Origin: Deinococcus aerolatus
Lineage (GTDB): Bacteria > Deinococcota > Deinococci > Deinococcales > Deinococcaceae
Assembly: GCF_014647055.1 (NCBI RefSeq)
Contig: NZ_BMOL01000005.1
Coordinates: 1-64,000 of the forward strand
Direction of reading: 5' to 3'
DNA: 64,000 nt
The translations under genes were made by a program, and so were the position numbers. The notes under the pieces are model-generated. The model searched no databases. It was not told the origin of the DNA and saw only the letters and a list, made by a program, of their open reading frames with translations. Below are positions 1 through 8,012 of the stretch, one piece after another. The stretch's first letter is position 1, and each line of letters opens with the position of its first letter.

Positions 1-201
1 GGTCTGGTCAGCGTAGCCGCTGACCGGGGCGAAGTGACTTGGCCCGTGGTCCTGTCCGAGGGGTTCATTCCAGTTCTGGTTCATCGCTACTACGAGCACA
101 AATCAGAGGTGATCTGGGATTCAATCGGCAAAATGCTTGGGCTGCGAGAAAATATTAGAACGGCGATAGCGCAAGAAGAAGCTAAGGTTCTCGCCAATTG
201 A
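1..201 (+). CDS. C-terminal fragment of an unrecognised protein, cut by the window edge
   Basis: An open frame runs from base 1 to a TGA at 199-201 and gives the last 66 residues of a protein whose start lies outside the window. The tail is helical and charged (for example IRTAIAQEEAKVLAN). I recognise no family. Its base composition is visibly more AT-rich than the neighbouring chromosomal genes, with codons such as AAT, ATT, AGA and ATA. Together with the integrase 3.8 kb away this hints at acquired DNA. A GC-rich hairpin with a pyrimidine-rich tail follows about 80 bp later. Confidence 0.6.
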   Translation, partial: GLVSVAADRGEVTWPVVLSEGFIPVLVHRYYEHKSEVIWDSIGKMLGLRENIRTAIAQEEAKVLAN

Positions 202-281
202 TCTTCCGTAACCGGCCGTAAGGTTCGGACAGCCTGCATAGCCTTGACGGGCGGCGATTTCCACGCTTGATTGAAGAAATC

Positions 282-310
282 AAGGCGGCCCAGGGGCCGC
301 CTTCTTCTTT
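282..310 (+). terminator. Intrinsic terminator after the partial gene
   Basis: A perfect 9-bp stem, AAGGCGGCC (282-290) with GGCCGCCTT (295-303) and loop CAGG, is followed by CTTCTTT. A second hairpin, CTTGATT/AATCAAG (266-284), abuts it and shares its last three bases. Confidence 0.75.
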
Positions 311-418
311 GCACCCCATGGCCCACCCGGTCTCGTCGAGCGCACGTGGGCGGCCTGGGGCACGGACCCTGCCCAGTCGGTCACAGTGCCATGACACTTG
401 CAGGCCTAGCCTGCGGCC

Positions 419-691
419 ATGAACGCCCCTCAGCCTGTGCTGCTCCTGGTGGTGCCCGCCGACTGGAGCGCGGTGCCCGAGGGCCTTACCGAGCTGCGCC
501 GCTGTCTGGGCGAGGAATACGGTGGCGTACTGACCCTCAGGATGGCCACCACGCCCCTGCGCTCCCCCATCGCCCATTACTGCGGGCTGTGGGACCGGGC
601 CGAGCTGCGCCTGGCGCGCCGTGACCTGACGCCGCGCATCAACGCTGCGTTCTTCAGCCTGGCGTGGCTGCAGCTGAACGGTGTGAGCTGA
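419..691 (+). CDS. Small protein translationally coupled to the SRAP gene
   Basis: This 90-residue protein matches no family I know. It is compact and fairly hydrophobic at its N-terminus (QPVLLLVVP) and has no clear signal peptide or metal motif. The start is supported by a leaderless promoter layout: -10 TAGCCT at 407-412, then six bases, then ATG. Its TGA (689-691) overlaps the ATG of the SRAP gene as TGATG, so the two are probably translated together. That points to a shared role in abasic-site or DNA-damage metabolism, which is inference from position only. The frame is closed and codon use matches the neighbours. Confidence 0.6.
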   Translation: MNAPQPVLLLVVPADWSAVPEGLTELRRCLGEEYGGVLTLRMATTPLRSPIAHYCGLWDRAELRLARRDLTPRINAAFFSLAWLQLNGVS

Positions 692-1302
692 TGTGCGGAC
701 GGGCTGACGACAATTTTGGCCCCCCGGCTTGGCGGACGCTGGGCGAGCTGTTCGGGCCGCTGGGCTGGGAGCCGGAGGTCAAGCGCGACGAGGTGTGCCC
801 AACCGATCCGATCCGCTTCGTGCGGCGCGCTACCGGGGGCTTTGACGCGCCCTACGGGCGCTGGGGCCTGGTGCCTGCGCGCATGTCGCTGGACGAGGCC
901 AGGCGGTACGCCACGTTCAACGCCCGCGTGGAGAGCCTGGAGGATAAGCCGATGTTCCGGGCCGCCTTCCAGAGCCAGCGCTGCGTGATTCCGCTGGCGG
1001 GCTTCTGGGAGTGGCCGGTGCGCGCAGGGGTCAAGACCCGGGTCAGGATTTCCCGCAAGGACGACAAGCCGCTGCTGGTGGCCGGGCTGTGGAACCGTAC
1101 CGTGACGCCGGACGGGCTGCTGGAGAGCTGCACCATCGTGACCCGGCCCCCGACACCAGATCTGGGGGAGGTGCATGACCGCATGCCGGCCCTGCTGCTG
1201 ACCAAGGACATCGACGCGTGGCTGGACGCGCCCCCGTACCAGGCACGCACGGCGGCCCTGAGCAGCTGGCAGCCGCGCATCCTGACCATCACGCCCGTGT
1301 GA
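691..1302 (+). CDS. SRAP (YedK/HMCES-type) abasic-site processing protein
   Basis: SRAP proteins crosslink covalently to abasic sites in single-stranded DNA through the cysteine that follows the initiator Met. The 203-residue product begins MCGR, so Cys2 is in place. Other family hallmarks are FNARVES (Asn77, Arg79), CVIPLAGFWEW with the catalytic Glu107, and EVHDRMPALL with His162. An in-frame upstream start at 664 would bury Cys2 and is rejected. The ATG overlaps the stop of the preceding small ORF. The next gene is convergent. In a radiation-resistant bacterium this protein plausibly shields abasic sites at stalled forks, which is inferred from the family. Confidence 0.93.
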   Translation: MCGRADDNFGPPAWRTLGELFGPLGWEPEVKRDEVCPTDPIRFVRRATGGFDAPYGRWGLVPARMSLDEARRYATFNARVESLEDKPMFRAAFQSQRCVIPLAGFWEWPVRAGVKTRVRISRKDDKPLLVAGLWNRTVTPDGLLESCTIVTRPPTPDLGEVHDRMPALLLTKDIDAWLDAPPYQARTAALSSWQPRILTITPV

Positions 1303-1358
1303 GGCCTTTTGAGCCCTATAGAGCGTGGAAGGGGAATGGAGTGGGCTGGGCGGGTTCT

Positions 1359-2189
1359 CTATCTTTGCTGGTCCAGGTAGGCCACCTGGGCGGGCGACAG
1401 CAACTGCAGGCTGTTCAGGGAAATCAAGTCGGTCAGGCGAACGACGGAACTCACGGCCTGGGCAATGGCCTCAGGGCGCAGGCAGCTCATGGGCTGGGTG
1501 CGGTGCCGGGCGGCCACACAGGGGACTGGCGTGGTCATGTCCGGCCCCATGGTCGTGAAACGGACGCTGTCCCTCCAGGCGTGGCGGCGCATCTGGTCAC
1601 CGAAGTCCCCGGCGCCCGATGTGGCGGACAGCTCCAGCTCGAGGGCCTCTCGGGTCACCGAGGAAATGGTCACGATGCGCCCGATGCCCCAAGTGGCCAT
1701 GAAGGGCAGCGCCGCTTGGGTGGTCCGCACCATCCCCAGCACGTCGCCGCCGAGCATGCCGCGCCAGTCGGTCGTGTCGGTGGCCGGACCGAGCAGGGTC
1801 AATCCCGCGTTGTTCACCAGGATGTCGATCCGGCCGAACGCGTGGGCGGCACGGTTCACGGCGAACCGGGCCTGGGCCTCGTCCGTCACGTCCGCGGCCA
1901 CCACCTCGGCGCGTCCCCCGGCCAACCGCACCTGCTGCGCGAGGGCGTGCACATGCGCTTCCTGCCGCGCGACGAGCACCACGGCCACGCCCTGCGCCGC
2001 GAGCGCGAGCGCCGTCGCGGCGCCGATGGCATTGCCCGCCCCCGTCACGACCGCGACCTTCCCCGACACGTCTTGGGGGCCGATCCCTGTGGTCAGGGGC
2101 GCCCGGCGGCCCCCCGGCGTGGGCGTACCGGGCGCGGAATGGGTGGCAGGCAGCAGGAGCTCGGCTCCGTCGTCTCGGTAACTCGACAT
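1359..2189 (-). CDS. Short-chain dehydrogenase/reductase-like protein lacking the YxxxK pair
   Basis: The 276-residue product has a Rossmann fold of the SDR superfamily. The nucleotide loop is TGAGNAIG, and the family motifs ILVNNAG and IVTISSV (catalytic-type Ser) are present. Where classical SDRs have YxxxK, this protein reads ELSATSGAG, so both the Tyr and the Lys are replaced. It may be an atypical enzyme, a binding protein or a decaying copy. The start MSSYRDD sits 6 nt after GACACT, a weak leaderless -10. The longer frame to 2621 is translation through the upstream repeat. About 35 residues precede the Rossmann core. Confidence 0.8.
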   Translation of the reverse strand: MSSYRDDGAELLLPATHSAPGTPTPGGRRAPLTTGIGPQDVSGKVAVVTGAGNAIGAATALALAAQGVAVVLVARQEAHVHALAQQVRLAGGRAEVVAADVTDEAQARFAVNRAAHAFGRIDILVNNAGLTLLGPATDTTDWRGMLGGDVLGMVRTTQAALPFMATWGIGRIVTISSVTREALELELSATSGAGDFGDQMRRHAWRDSVRFTTMGPDMTTPVPCVAARHRTQPMSCLRPEAIAQAVSSVVRLTDLISLNSLQLLSPAQVAYLDQQR

Positions 2190-2260
2190 GTGGGAAGTGT
2201 CGCCGCTCCAGCCACAGTCCACCAGCCGCCGCCGCCGCCTCGTGCCCTGAAGATGAGAAG

Positions 2261-2322
2261 CGGCTGCGCGTCTCCGATGAACGTCCACCTCCAGCCTGTG
2301 GCGGCCAACCGGGACGCGCCGG
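2261..2322 (-). repeat. 62-bp direct repeat, copy A
   Basis: This segment matches 3356-3417 over 62 aligned bases with seven mismatches and no gap (about 89% identity). It lies 71 bp upstream of the SDR start. A core of 20 or more bases around 2282-2303 is unchanged except for one position. It is probably a duplicated control region or a small noncoding repeat. Confidence 0.8.
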
Positions 2323-2338
2323 ACCCGGGCGTGACCCC

Positions 2339-3259
2339 TCAGGAAGTCACCACCCATCCCGCCTTCAGCCCCGCCTGGAATTCTTTGTCTGACAAGGACT
2401 GCAGCACCAGCTGCACGGCCAGTCCGGACACGGCGCAGCGCGGCGTCGGTGTGGTCGGTGTGTCCAGCGAGAGCATCACCGCCCCGCTGGCCCGGAGCGT
2501 CTCGCGCAGCAGGGCGCTGACCCGTTCGCAGCACGGGACCAGACCCTCTCCCATCCCCCAAAGGGCCTGCGCCACCTGCTGCCCGTAGCCCAGCACGCCC
2601 GGACGATGGGCCCTGCACCACTCCAGCAGCCGGTCCGGGGTCATGGGCACCTCCTCGCCCAGCAGCACCAGCGCCAGACGCAGGTCCAGGTCGGCGACGG
2701 TGTCATGTTCGAGATCACGTTCCATCAACGTCGCCTCAGGTATCGCGTAGGTCCCCTCTGGACCATGGCTGACGGCGGCACCGAAGGCCCGGCCGGCCAG
2801 GGCAAGCGACTCGCGGGTGAGCAGAGCCGCCGCCTCCAGGACGCCCGCATGCCGCAGCAGGGCCTCGTAAGGAGGATTGGGCTCAGCTACCGCGTCCCCG
2901 CCCCCCCGCACCAGCGCCTGCCACTCCACGTCGTCGAGCACGTGGCGCGTGATCCGGGCCACCGTCTGGTGGGCGAGGAACAGGGCGTGGTGATCGAGCA
3001 CGTGCAGCTGGACCTGGTCCGCGCGCTGCACCGCAGCGTCGAGTTCGGCGGCCGCGCGCTGCAGGCGGGCCGGCAGATCAAAGGTGGGTCCCAGGGCCTG
3101 CTGAGCGAAGGCGAGCACCTCCCGGACGCTGTCTGGAGCCGCGCGGGAACCATTGTCCAGCAGGTCGAACAGCGCGGAGGCCGGCGATCCGCCGCCACGG
3201 ATGGTGGTGGCCGTGGCCATCTGGAGGGTCGATAGGGAATGGAGGTTCAGGGAATTCAT
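2339..3259 (-). CDS. Hypothetical protein, 306 residues
   Basis: I do not recognise this protein. It is predicted mostly alpha-helical, rich in Ala, Leu and Arg, with no signal peptide, transmembrane segment or obvious catalytic motif. Residues about 85-110 hold a His-rich stretch (QLHVLDHHALFLAHQTVARI) that could bind metal or haem, which is speculation. ATG 3259 is the first start; ATG 3220 (residue 14) is an alternative, and neither has a strong ribosome binding site. The gene lies between the two copies of the 62-bp repeat and is codirectional with the SDR gene, 150 bp away. The unrelated reading frame on the opposite strand is discarded. Confidence 0.6.
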   Translation of the reverse strand: MNSLNLHSLSTLQMATATTIRGGGSPASALFDLLDNGSRAAPDSVREVLAFAQQALGPTFDLPARLQRAAAELDAAVQRADQVQLHVLDHHALFLAHQTVARITRHVLDDVEWQALVRGGGDAVAEPNPPYEALLRHAGVLEAAALLTRESLALAGRAFGAAVSHGPEGTYAIPEATLMERDLEHDTVADLDLRLALVLLGEEVPMTPDRLLEWCRAHRPGVLGYGQQVAQALWGMGEGLVPCCERVSALLRETLRASGAVMLSLDTPTTPTPRCAVSGLAVQLVLQSLSDKEFQAGLKAGWVVTS

Positions 3260-3987
3260 TGAAGATCCAAGGTCCCATATCCGCCCCGAACATCACCACC
3301 AACTCAGAACGCGTTCTCGTGAGAGCGCACGAGCTGTGATCAGCAGTTCTACCTCCGGCTATGCATCTCCGATAGACGTCCACCTCCAGCCTGTGGCTGC
3401 CAACCGGTACGCGCCGGGTAGGCTCACCGCACACCCGGAGTGGACATGGCCTTTCGTCCAGGTAACGTGACGCCTGCTGAACGAAAACGCGGACAGCAGC
3501 GTCCTTGGCTTCCACAAAGGGTGTGCGCCCCCTGGGACGGGCCTCATTGACAAGTGCGCGGCACGTACGCTTCGGGAATGGTGGCCTGATCGCTTCAGAG
3601 TCCGCATGCCAGGTTCCAGACCTGGTCCATCTGGACAATGGGGAGACACGAGGCGGAAGTGGCCTCGGGACAGGGTGCCTTGCAGGGCGCGTGGACAGGA
3701 CGGCAGACGAGGCACGGAACAGCTTTGAAAGAACGCATGCGCGTAATCTGGCGAGATACGCAAAGGCCCCGAGGTCGTCTGAAATGCACTGCAGCCGATA
3801 CAGAAAAATGATGCGCCCAGCGCAAATCCAGAGCGATACCGCGGGCAGCCAGGGAACATGACGAGCATGATTTTATGGAAGGCGCCACAGGACCAGTGGT
3901 GCAGCATAGGTGGTGCGTCACGACGACAATCAGACACCTGCTTCAGGCGTGGCCAACGTATCGCGTTCCAGACCGAAGGAGGGCACC
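3260..3987. other. 728-bp region without a convincing gene, upstream of the integrase
   Basis: Apart from repeat copy B and the integrase ribosome binding site, I see no supported gene. Frames of about 100-200 codons on both strands have erratic composition, no ribosome binding site and no recognisable motif. The stretch 3690-3900 is less GC-rich than its surroundings and may be decayed mobile DNA. I could not identify a transposase remnant in it. Confidence 0.5.
3356..3417 (-). repeat. 62-bp direct repeat, copy B
   Basis: This is the second copy of the repeat at 2261-2322, in the same orientation. It lies 96 bp upstream of the start of the 306-residue gene. Both copies therefore occupy the promoter region of a leftward gene. 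Confidence 0.8.
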
Positions 3988-5211
3988 ATGCCCCGCAAGA
4001 AGGCAAAAGCGACAAAGAAGGAAAATGGGCGGGGCAGCATTGACCGGTTGCCCAGCGGGAGGTACCGCTGGCGCACTATGCTGCGCCGACCCGACGGCAC
4101 CCCGTATACCAGGACGGGCACTGCGTCCACCCGCGCGGAGGCCCAGCAGGCAATCGATCTGGTGAATGCCGATTATCAAAAGGGCAATCTTCCAGAACCC
4201 AGCCGAGTGACGATGGCGGAGTACTTGAACACCTGGCTGGAGACCAAGCGGCCCGGACTGGCGCGGAAGACCGTGCACAACTACAGCCGACTGATCGAGT
4301 TGCACATCAACCCCCAGATCGGTCAGATCCCGTTGCAGAAGCTCTCGGCGCTCCACCTGCAGGGGCTGTACAACGCGTTGACCACGAAGGGCCTCGGGGA
4401 CACCCAGCGTCAGGTGCACAACATCCTGCACGCGGCGCTGGAGCACGCCCTGCGGCTGGACCTGATCATCAGGAACCCGGCGTCCAGGATCCGGCCGACC
4501 CTGCCGCGCCGTCAGCCTGGTGACGGTGTCGTTGACAAGGCCCTGACGGCTGAAGAGGTGGACCGGCTGCTGCCGGTCCTGCGGCAAGACCGCTGGGGCG
4601 TTATTTTTGAATTCTTCCTGCACACGGGGCTGCGGCGCGCGGAAATCTGCGGGTTGAAGTGGGAGCACGTCGACCTGGACAAGGGCACGGTCCGAATCAA
4701 GGAGGGCGTGGTTGTCGTGAACGGAAAGGCGGATGTGGACGCGACCAAAAGTCCGCTGAGCGTGCGCCCGCTGAAGTTGACCGCGGAGGCAATGGACTGC
4801 CTTCACCGTCAGCGGGCGATCCAGGTCAAGGAACGTGACACCCTGCTCCCTGGACCCATGCAGGGCCATGCGAAGGCCAAGTCACGTGCCCGGCCCTGGC
4901 AGAACAGCGGTTACGTGTTCACGGCACGTTGCGGAACCCGGCTCTATCCCGACGTTCTGCTGCGCCACCTCAAGCGCCTTGGCACTGAGGCAGGCATTGA
5001 GAAGGTCATCAACAATCACGTGCTGCGCCACACATATGCATCGTTGATGCTGCGTGCTGGCGCGCCTGTAGAAGTCGTCAGCCAGAAGCTGGGGCACGCC
5101 CGTCCCAGCACCACGGCCGATTTCTACCGCACCGTGTTCGCTGATGAACATAAACGCTGGGCCCTGAACCTGAGCGAACTGATCAAGAATCCCGGGGACA
5201 CCAAGGATTGA
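3988..5211 (+). CDS. Tyrosine recombinase / phage-type integrase
   Basis: This 407-residue site-specific recombinase would integrate or excise a mobile element through a 3'-phosphotyrosine intermediate. The N-terminus is basic, followed by an arm-type AP2-like DNA-binding segment (GRYRWRTML), a SAM-like core-binding domain (TMAEYLNTWLETKRPGL onward) and the catalytic domain. The catalytic set is complete: Arg in HTGLRRAEICGL, Lys in ATKSPLSV, HVLRHTY, a His in KLGHARP and the Tyr nucleophile in TADFYRTV. The start ATG 3988 has AAGGAGG 5 nt upstream, so the 26-residue upstream extension is rejected. The gene points at the 3' end of tRNA-Arg 170 bp away, the usual arrangement for a tRNA-integrating element. 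Confidence 0.93.
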   Translation: MPRKKAKATKKENGRGSIDRLPSGRYRWRTMLRRPDGTPYTRTGTASTRAEAQQAIDLVNADYQKGNLPEPSRVTMAEYLNTWLETKRPGLARKTVHNYSRLIELHINPQIGQIPLQKLSALHLQGLYNALTTKGLGDTQRQVHNILHAALEHALRLDLIIRNPASRIRPTLPRRQPGDGVVDKALTAEEVDRLLPVLRQDRWGVIFEFFLHTGLRRAEICGLKWEHVDLDKGTVRIKEGVVVVNGKADVDATKSPLSVRPLKLTAEAMDCLHRQRAIQVKERDTLLPGPMQGHAKAKSRARPWQNSGYVFTARCGTRLYPDVLLRHLKRLGTEAGIEKVINNHVLRHTYASLMLRAGAPVEVVSQKLGHARPSTTADFYRTVFADEHKRWALNLSELIKNPGDTKD

Positions 5212-5236
5212 GTCATCAAGTCCCCTGCCAACCAAC

Positions 5237-5280
5237 AGCCGGCCTGTCTCTCTCAGCGAGACAGGCCGGCTTCGATTTGG
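5237..5280 (+). terminator. Intrinsic terminator of the integrase gene
   Basis: A perfect 14-bp stem pairs AGCCGGCCTGTCTC (5237-5250) with GAGACAGGCCGGCT (5258-5271) around a 7-nt loop. A short T-containing tail follows. Confidence 0.85.
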
Positions 5281-5339
5281 CTGATGATCTCAACGGAGCG
5301 AAAGAGGGGCGGTTTGTCACGCGTCTGTCACGTCACGAT

Positions 5340-5367
5340 AAAATCCCCCTCGAAAAAGGGGGATTTT
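5340..5367 (-). terminator. Intrinsic terminator downstream of tRNA-Arg
   Basis: An 11-bp stem pairs AAAATCCCCCT (5340-5350) with AGGGGGATTTT (5357-5367). Read leftward it follows the tRNA 3' end by 13 nt and ends in a T run. The A/T flanks are symmetrical, so it could also act rightward. Confidence 0.85.
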
Positions 5368-5380
5368 GTCGTCCTGGGCG

Positions 5381-5457
<77 letters not shown>

Positions 5458-5606
5458 CGGTGGCGCGGGCCGGCCGCAAAGACTGTATGGGGGGCAGGAC
5501 CGGCCTGTCAGGGGCCAGACGGAACCGGCAGGGAGTATAGCAAAGGGGACGCTGGGCGTCAGACGTGACGAACAGGGCTGAGAGAAAAATGTAAGCCGGA
5601 TTTGCC

Positions 5607-5623
5607 TACACTTCCCCTAGAGG
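5607..5623 (+). promoter_or_regulatory. -10 element and ribosome binding site of the Roadblock gene
   Basis: TACACT at 5607-5612 is a plausible -10. AGAGG at 5619-5623 lies 7 nt before ATG 5631, so this transcript would have a short leader. No good -35 is visible. Confidence 0.45.
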
Positions 5624-5630
5624 TTCCTTG

Positions 5631-6356
5631 ATGAACAACGCTGTGTATTCCATGACTGTTCATGCTCTGTCGGGTGTCGTCTCGGCCAGAGCGGCAGAGA
5701 CCATGCTGCAATCGCTGCTGCGCGACCAGCGCCTGCAGCCCGAAACCGTGACGGCCCAGGACATGCAGCGCATTCTGTCCGGGCCGCTGCTGGCAAGGCT
5801 CTCGATGGTGCTGCCCGAGGCGCGCGCCCGCCAGGAGCTGCTGGCGCTGGCCCGGCTGGTGGCGGCGGAGTACCCCAAAGCGCCCACCCTGATGACCCAG
5901 GTGGCCCCCTTCGCCGCGTGGGACGACCGCTCGGACGCCAGCGGGCTGTCGCTGGACCACCTGACCCTGGGCGCCGACGATTTCGAATTCGACGACCCCG
6001 AGTACATGCCGGTGGGCCAGGGACGCGCCTACGACCTGAGCGGCCCGGCAGGCCAGGAGGAACTGCTGCGCGAGCTGGCCCGTCTCTCGGGCGTGCAGGG
6101 CGTCATGCTGTGCCGGGCCAGCGGCGAGGTGTTGCAGAGCCGGTCCATGACCGGGGCCGGCGGGCTGGGCGGGGTGGTAGCCGCCACGGCGCTGCTGCTG
6201 GGCGGCCGGACCCTGCGGCTGATGTCGGCAGATCTGGGCGGATGCACGATCTGTATGCGGCCGCTGGGCCCGTACTGTGTGGCCGTGGTGGTGGGGCCCC
6301 AGGCCAACGTGGGCCGGATGCTGGTGGAGTTGCAGGGCCTGCAGGTGGCCGCATGA
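5631..6356 (+). CDS. Roadblock/LC7-domain protein with an extra N-terminal helical domain
   Basis: The 241-residue protein has two parts. Residues about 140-240 form a Roadblock/LC7-like domain (LSGVQGVMLCRASGEVLQSR, then MSADLGGCTICMRPLGPYCV). This fold is used by MglB and related bacterial partners of Ras-like GTPases. Residues 8-75 form a helical domain that aligns without gaps to the N-terminus of the protein at 8013-9806. An acidic linker (about 95-130) joins the two. ATG 5631 has AGAGG upstream; TTG 5628 is rejected. The stop overlaps the next gene as ATGA. No small GTPase lies in the window, so the partner is unknown. Confidence 0.75.
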   Translation: MNNAVYSMTVHALSGVVSARAAETMLQSLLRDQRLQPETVTAQDMQRILSGPLLARLSMVLPEARARQELLALARLVAAEYPKAPTLMTQVAPFAAWDDRSDASGLSLDHLTLGADDFEFDDPEYMPVGQGRAYDLSGPAGQEELLRELARLSGVQGVMLCRASGEVLQSRSMTGAGGLGGVVAATALLLGGRTLRLMSADLGGCTICMRPLGPYCVAVVVGPQANVGRMLVELQGLQVAA

Positions 6357-7945
6357 ACCGCCATGGACTGGGACGCTGGCTGCTGATGGCAGGCCTGCTG
6401 GGCGCGGGCTCGGCCGGGGCGCAGGATCTGAAGGCCTACCAGGCGCTGGCGTCCAGCCTGGACGGCGCCGTGACTGCCCGCACTACCTCGGCGGCAGAGG
6501 CCCTGACCCGCCTGGACGCCGCCGCTGGGGCGCTGGAGCAGCTGGCCCCCACCCTGCAGAACCGGCAACTGGTGGCTGGCCTGCAGGGTTCGCTGGAACG
6601 CGCGCGCGGTTCGCTGGCCCGCAGCCCCGCCGAACTGGAAGCCCAGGTGCTGCTGGCCCGCGGGTTGATGCGCAAGGCGCTGTACGACCAGACCCTGAGT
6701 CTGCTGGCGCGCGCGCCGTCCAATGGCGCGGCGCAGCTTCGACTGCTGGCCGACGAGTTCGGCCTGAGTGGTGCCCCAGCGCAGGCCCTTGGCGCGGATG
6801 GCGCGAACGGCAACCTGTCCAGGGTGGCCTGGCGGCTGCAGCGCGAGGCGGCGAGGGAAATCGGCGCGGCGCTGACTGCTGCCCGGCCGACGCAGTCCCC
6901 CACCTCCTACGTCAATCTGGCCCGTGGCATGTCCTGGTTCACCGCCGTTCAGGACGCCTCAGGGGCAGAGAGTCTCAAGGTCTCGCAGTTCGGTGACGCG
7001 CTGCGTCAGCTGACGGAGGGCGACGTGGGGGCGCTGGAGGCCTCGCTCACCGATCTGCGGCGCGGCAACACCCAGTTCCTGAAGACGCTGGCCTCAGTGC
7101 CAGGCGATCAGGTGGTCAAACCTCCACCCACGCCAGCAGCCGGAGCGACGGAATCAGACATAGGGCCGAACGCCGGGGCCGTGACGCCGGCCCCCGCCCC
7201 CACGCCTGCGGCCAGCACGCCGGCGCGTCCAGCCACGGCGGGCGAGGTCTACGCCGCCCTGGGCCGGGCGCTCACCGCCGCCGGCCACGGTGATCCCGCA
7301 CTGGCCCGCGAGCAGCTTGGGCAGGCGGGAACGGCGCTGGCCACCGCGCCTGCCCCTCTGCGCAGCACACCGGGCTACGACGCGCTGGTGTTCGATCTGG
7401 CCGCGGCCCAGACGCGCACCGCGCTGCGCCCGGACGATGTCCAGGGCCTGATCTCCACCCTGACCACCCTGGAACGCCGCGCCGCCGGAGAACCGGTCAG
7501 CACGCTGGACCAGGTGTCTGATGGGGTGGCCAGCGGTTTCGGGGGCTGGCTGCGGGTGTTGGTCTTCGCGCTGCTCGCGGCGCTGGGGGTGGTGCCGCTG
7601 TACCTGCTGAGCCTGGCCTTCGGCGGGCGCAACACGTACTGGCGCGCCATCGCCGTGGGGCTGGCCCTGCTGCTGCTGCCCGTTTTTCTGGAGGGGCTGT
7701 TCGGCCTGCTGGCGGCCCTCGGCGATCTGACCGGCATCGGCGTGCTGGGCGCGGCCAGCAACTTCACGCTGACCCAGAACGCCTACGGACTGCCGCTGTG
7801 GGCCCTGTCAGCGGCGCTGGCCATTGCCCTGAGTATCTACGGCTTCCGGGGGCTGTGTCAGCAGTTCGGCCTGCTGGGCCGCCGCGCCGCGCCGCAAACC
7901 GAGCCAGCGACCGCCCAGGGCCTGGACTGGGACGAGGACCTGTGA
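6353..7945 (+). CDS. Secreted, membrane-anchored protein of the Roadblock cassette
   Basis: The 530-residue product starts at ATG 6353, overlapping the Roadblock gene by 4 nt. Residues 1-23 are a signal peptide with a probable cleavage site after AGA. The body (about 24-245) is Ala/Leu-rich and helical, possibly TPR-like. It is followed by a Pro/Ala/Thr linker (about 250-290), a second helical segment, and three membrane segments near residues 396-418, 428-458 and 479-499. The tail is acidic (LDWDEDL). The helical body would sit outside the inner membrane. I recognise no family. The tight coupling suggests that it links the cytoplasmic Roadblock and helical proteins to the envelope, which is inference. 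Confidence 0.7.
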   Translation: MNRHGLGRWLLMAGLLGAGSAGAQDLKAYQALASSLDGAVTARTTSAAEALTRLDAAAGALEQLAPTLQNRQLVAGLQGSLERARGSLARSPAELEAQVLLARGLMRKALYDQTLSLLARAPSNGAAQLRLLADEFGLSGAPAQALGADGANGNLSRVAWRLQREAAREIGAALTAARPTQSPTSYVNLARGMSWFTAVQDASGAESLKVSQFGDALRQLTEGDVGALEASLTDLRRGNTQFLKTLASVPGDQVVKPPPTPAAGATESDIGPNAGAVTPAPAPTPAASTPARPATAGEVYAALGRALTAAGHGDPALAREQLGQAGTALATAPAPLRSTPGYDALVFDLAAAQTRTALRPDDVQGLISTLTTLERRAAGEPVSTLDQVSDGVASGFGGWLRVLVFALLAALGVVPLYLLSLAFGGRNTYWRAIAVGLALLLLPVFLEGLFGLLAALGDLTGIGVLGAASNFTLTQNAYGLPLWALSAALAIALSIYGFRGLCQQFGLLGRRAAPQTEPATAQGLDWDEDL

Positions 7946-8012
7946 TGCGCCGGGGGCCGCGCACAGGGTCAGGCTTGCCTGAACGGCTGGCCCTGACCGC
8001 AGTGTTCCGACC

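Noticed and set aside
3505..3861. A 118-codon frame upstream of the integrase, and a 108-codon frame opposite it
   Set aside because: No ribosome binding site or -10 at the start, mixed composition and no motif. Kept only as an unexplained region.
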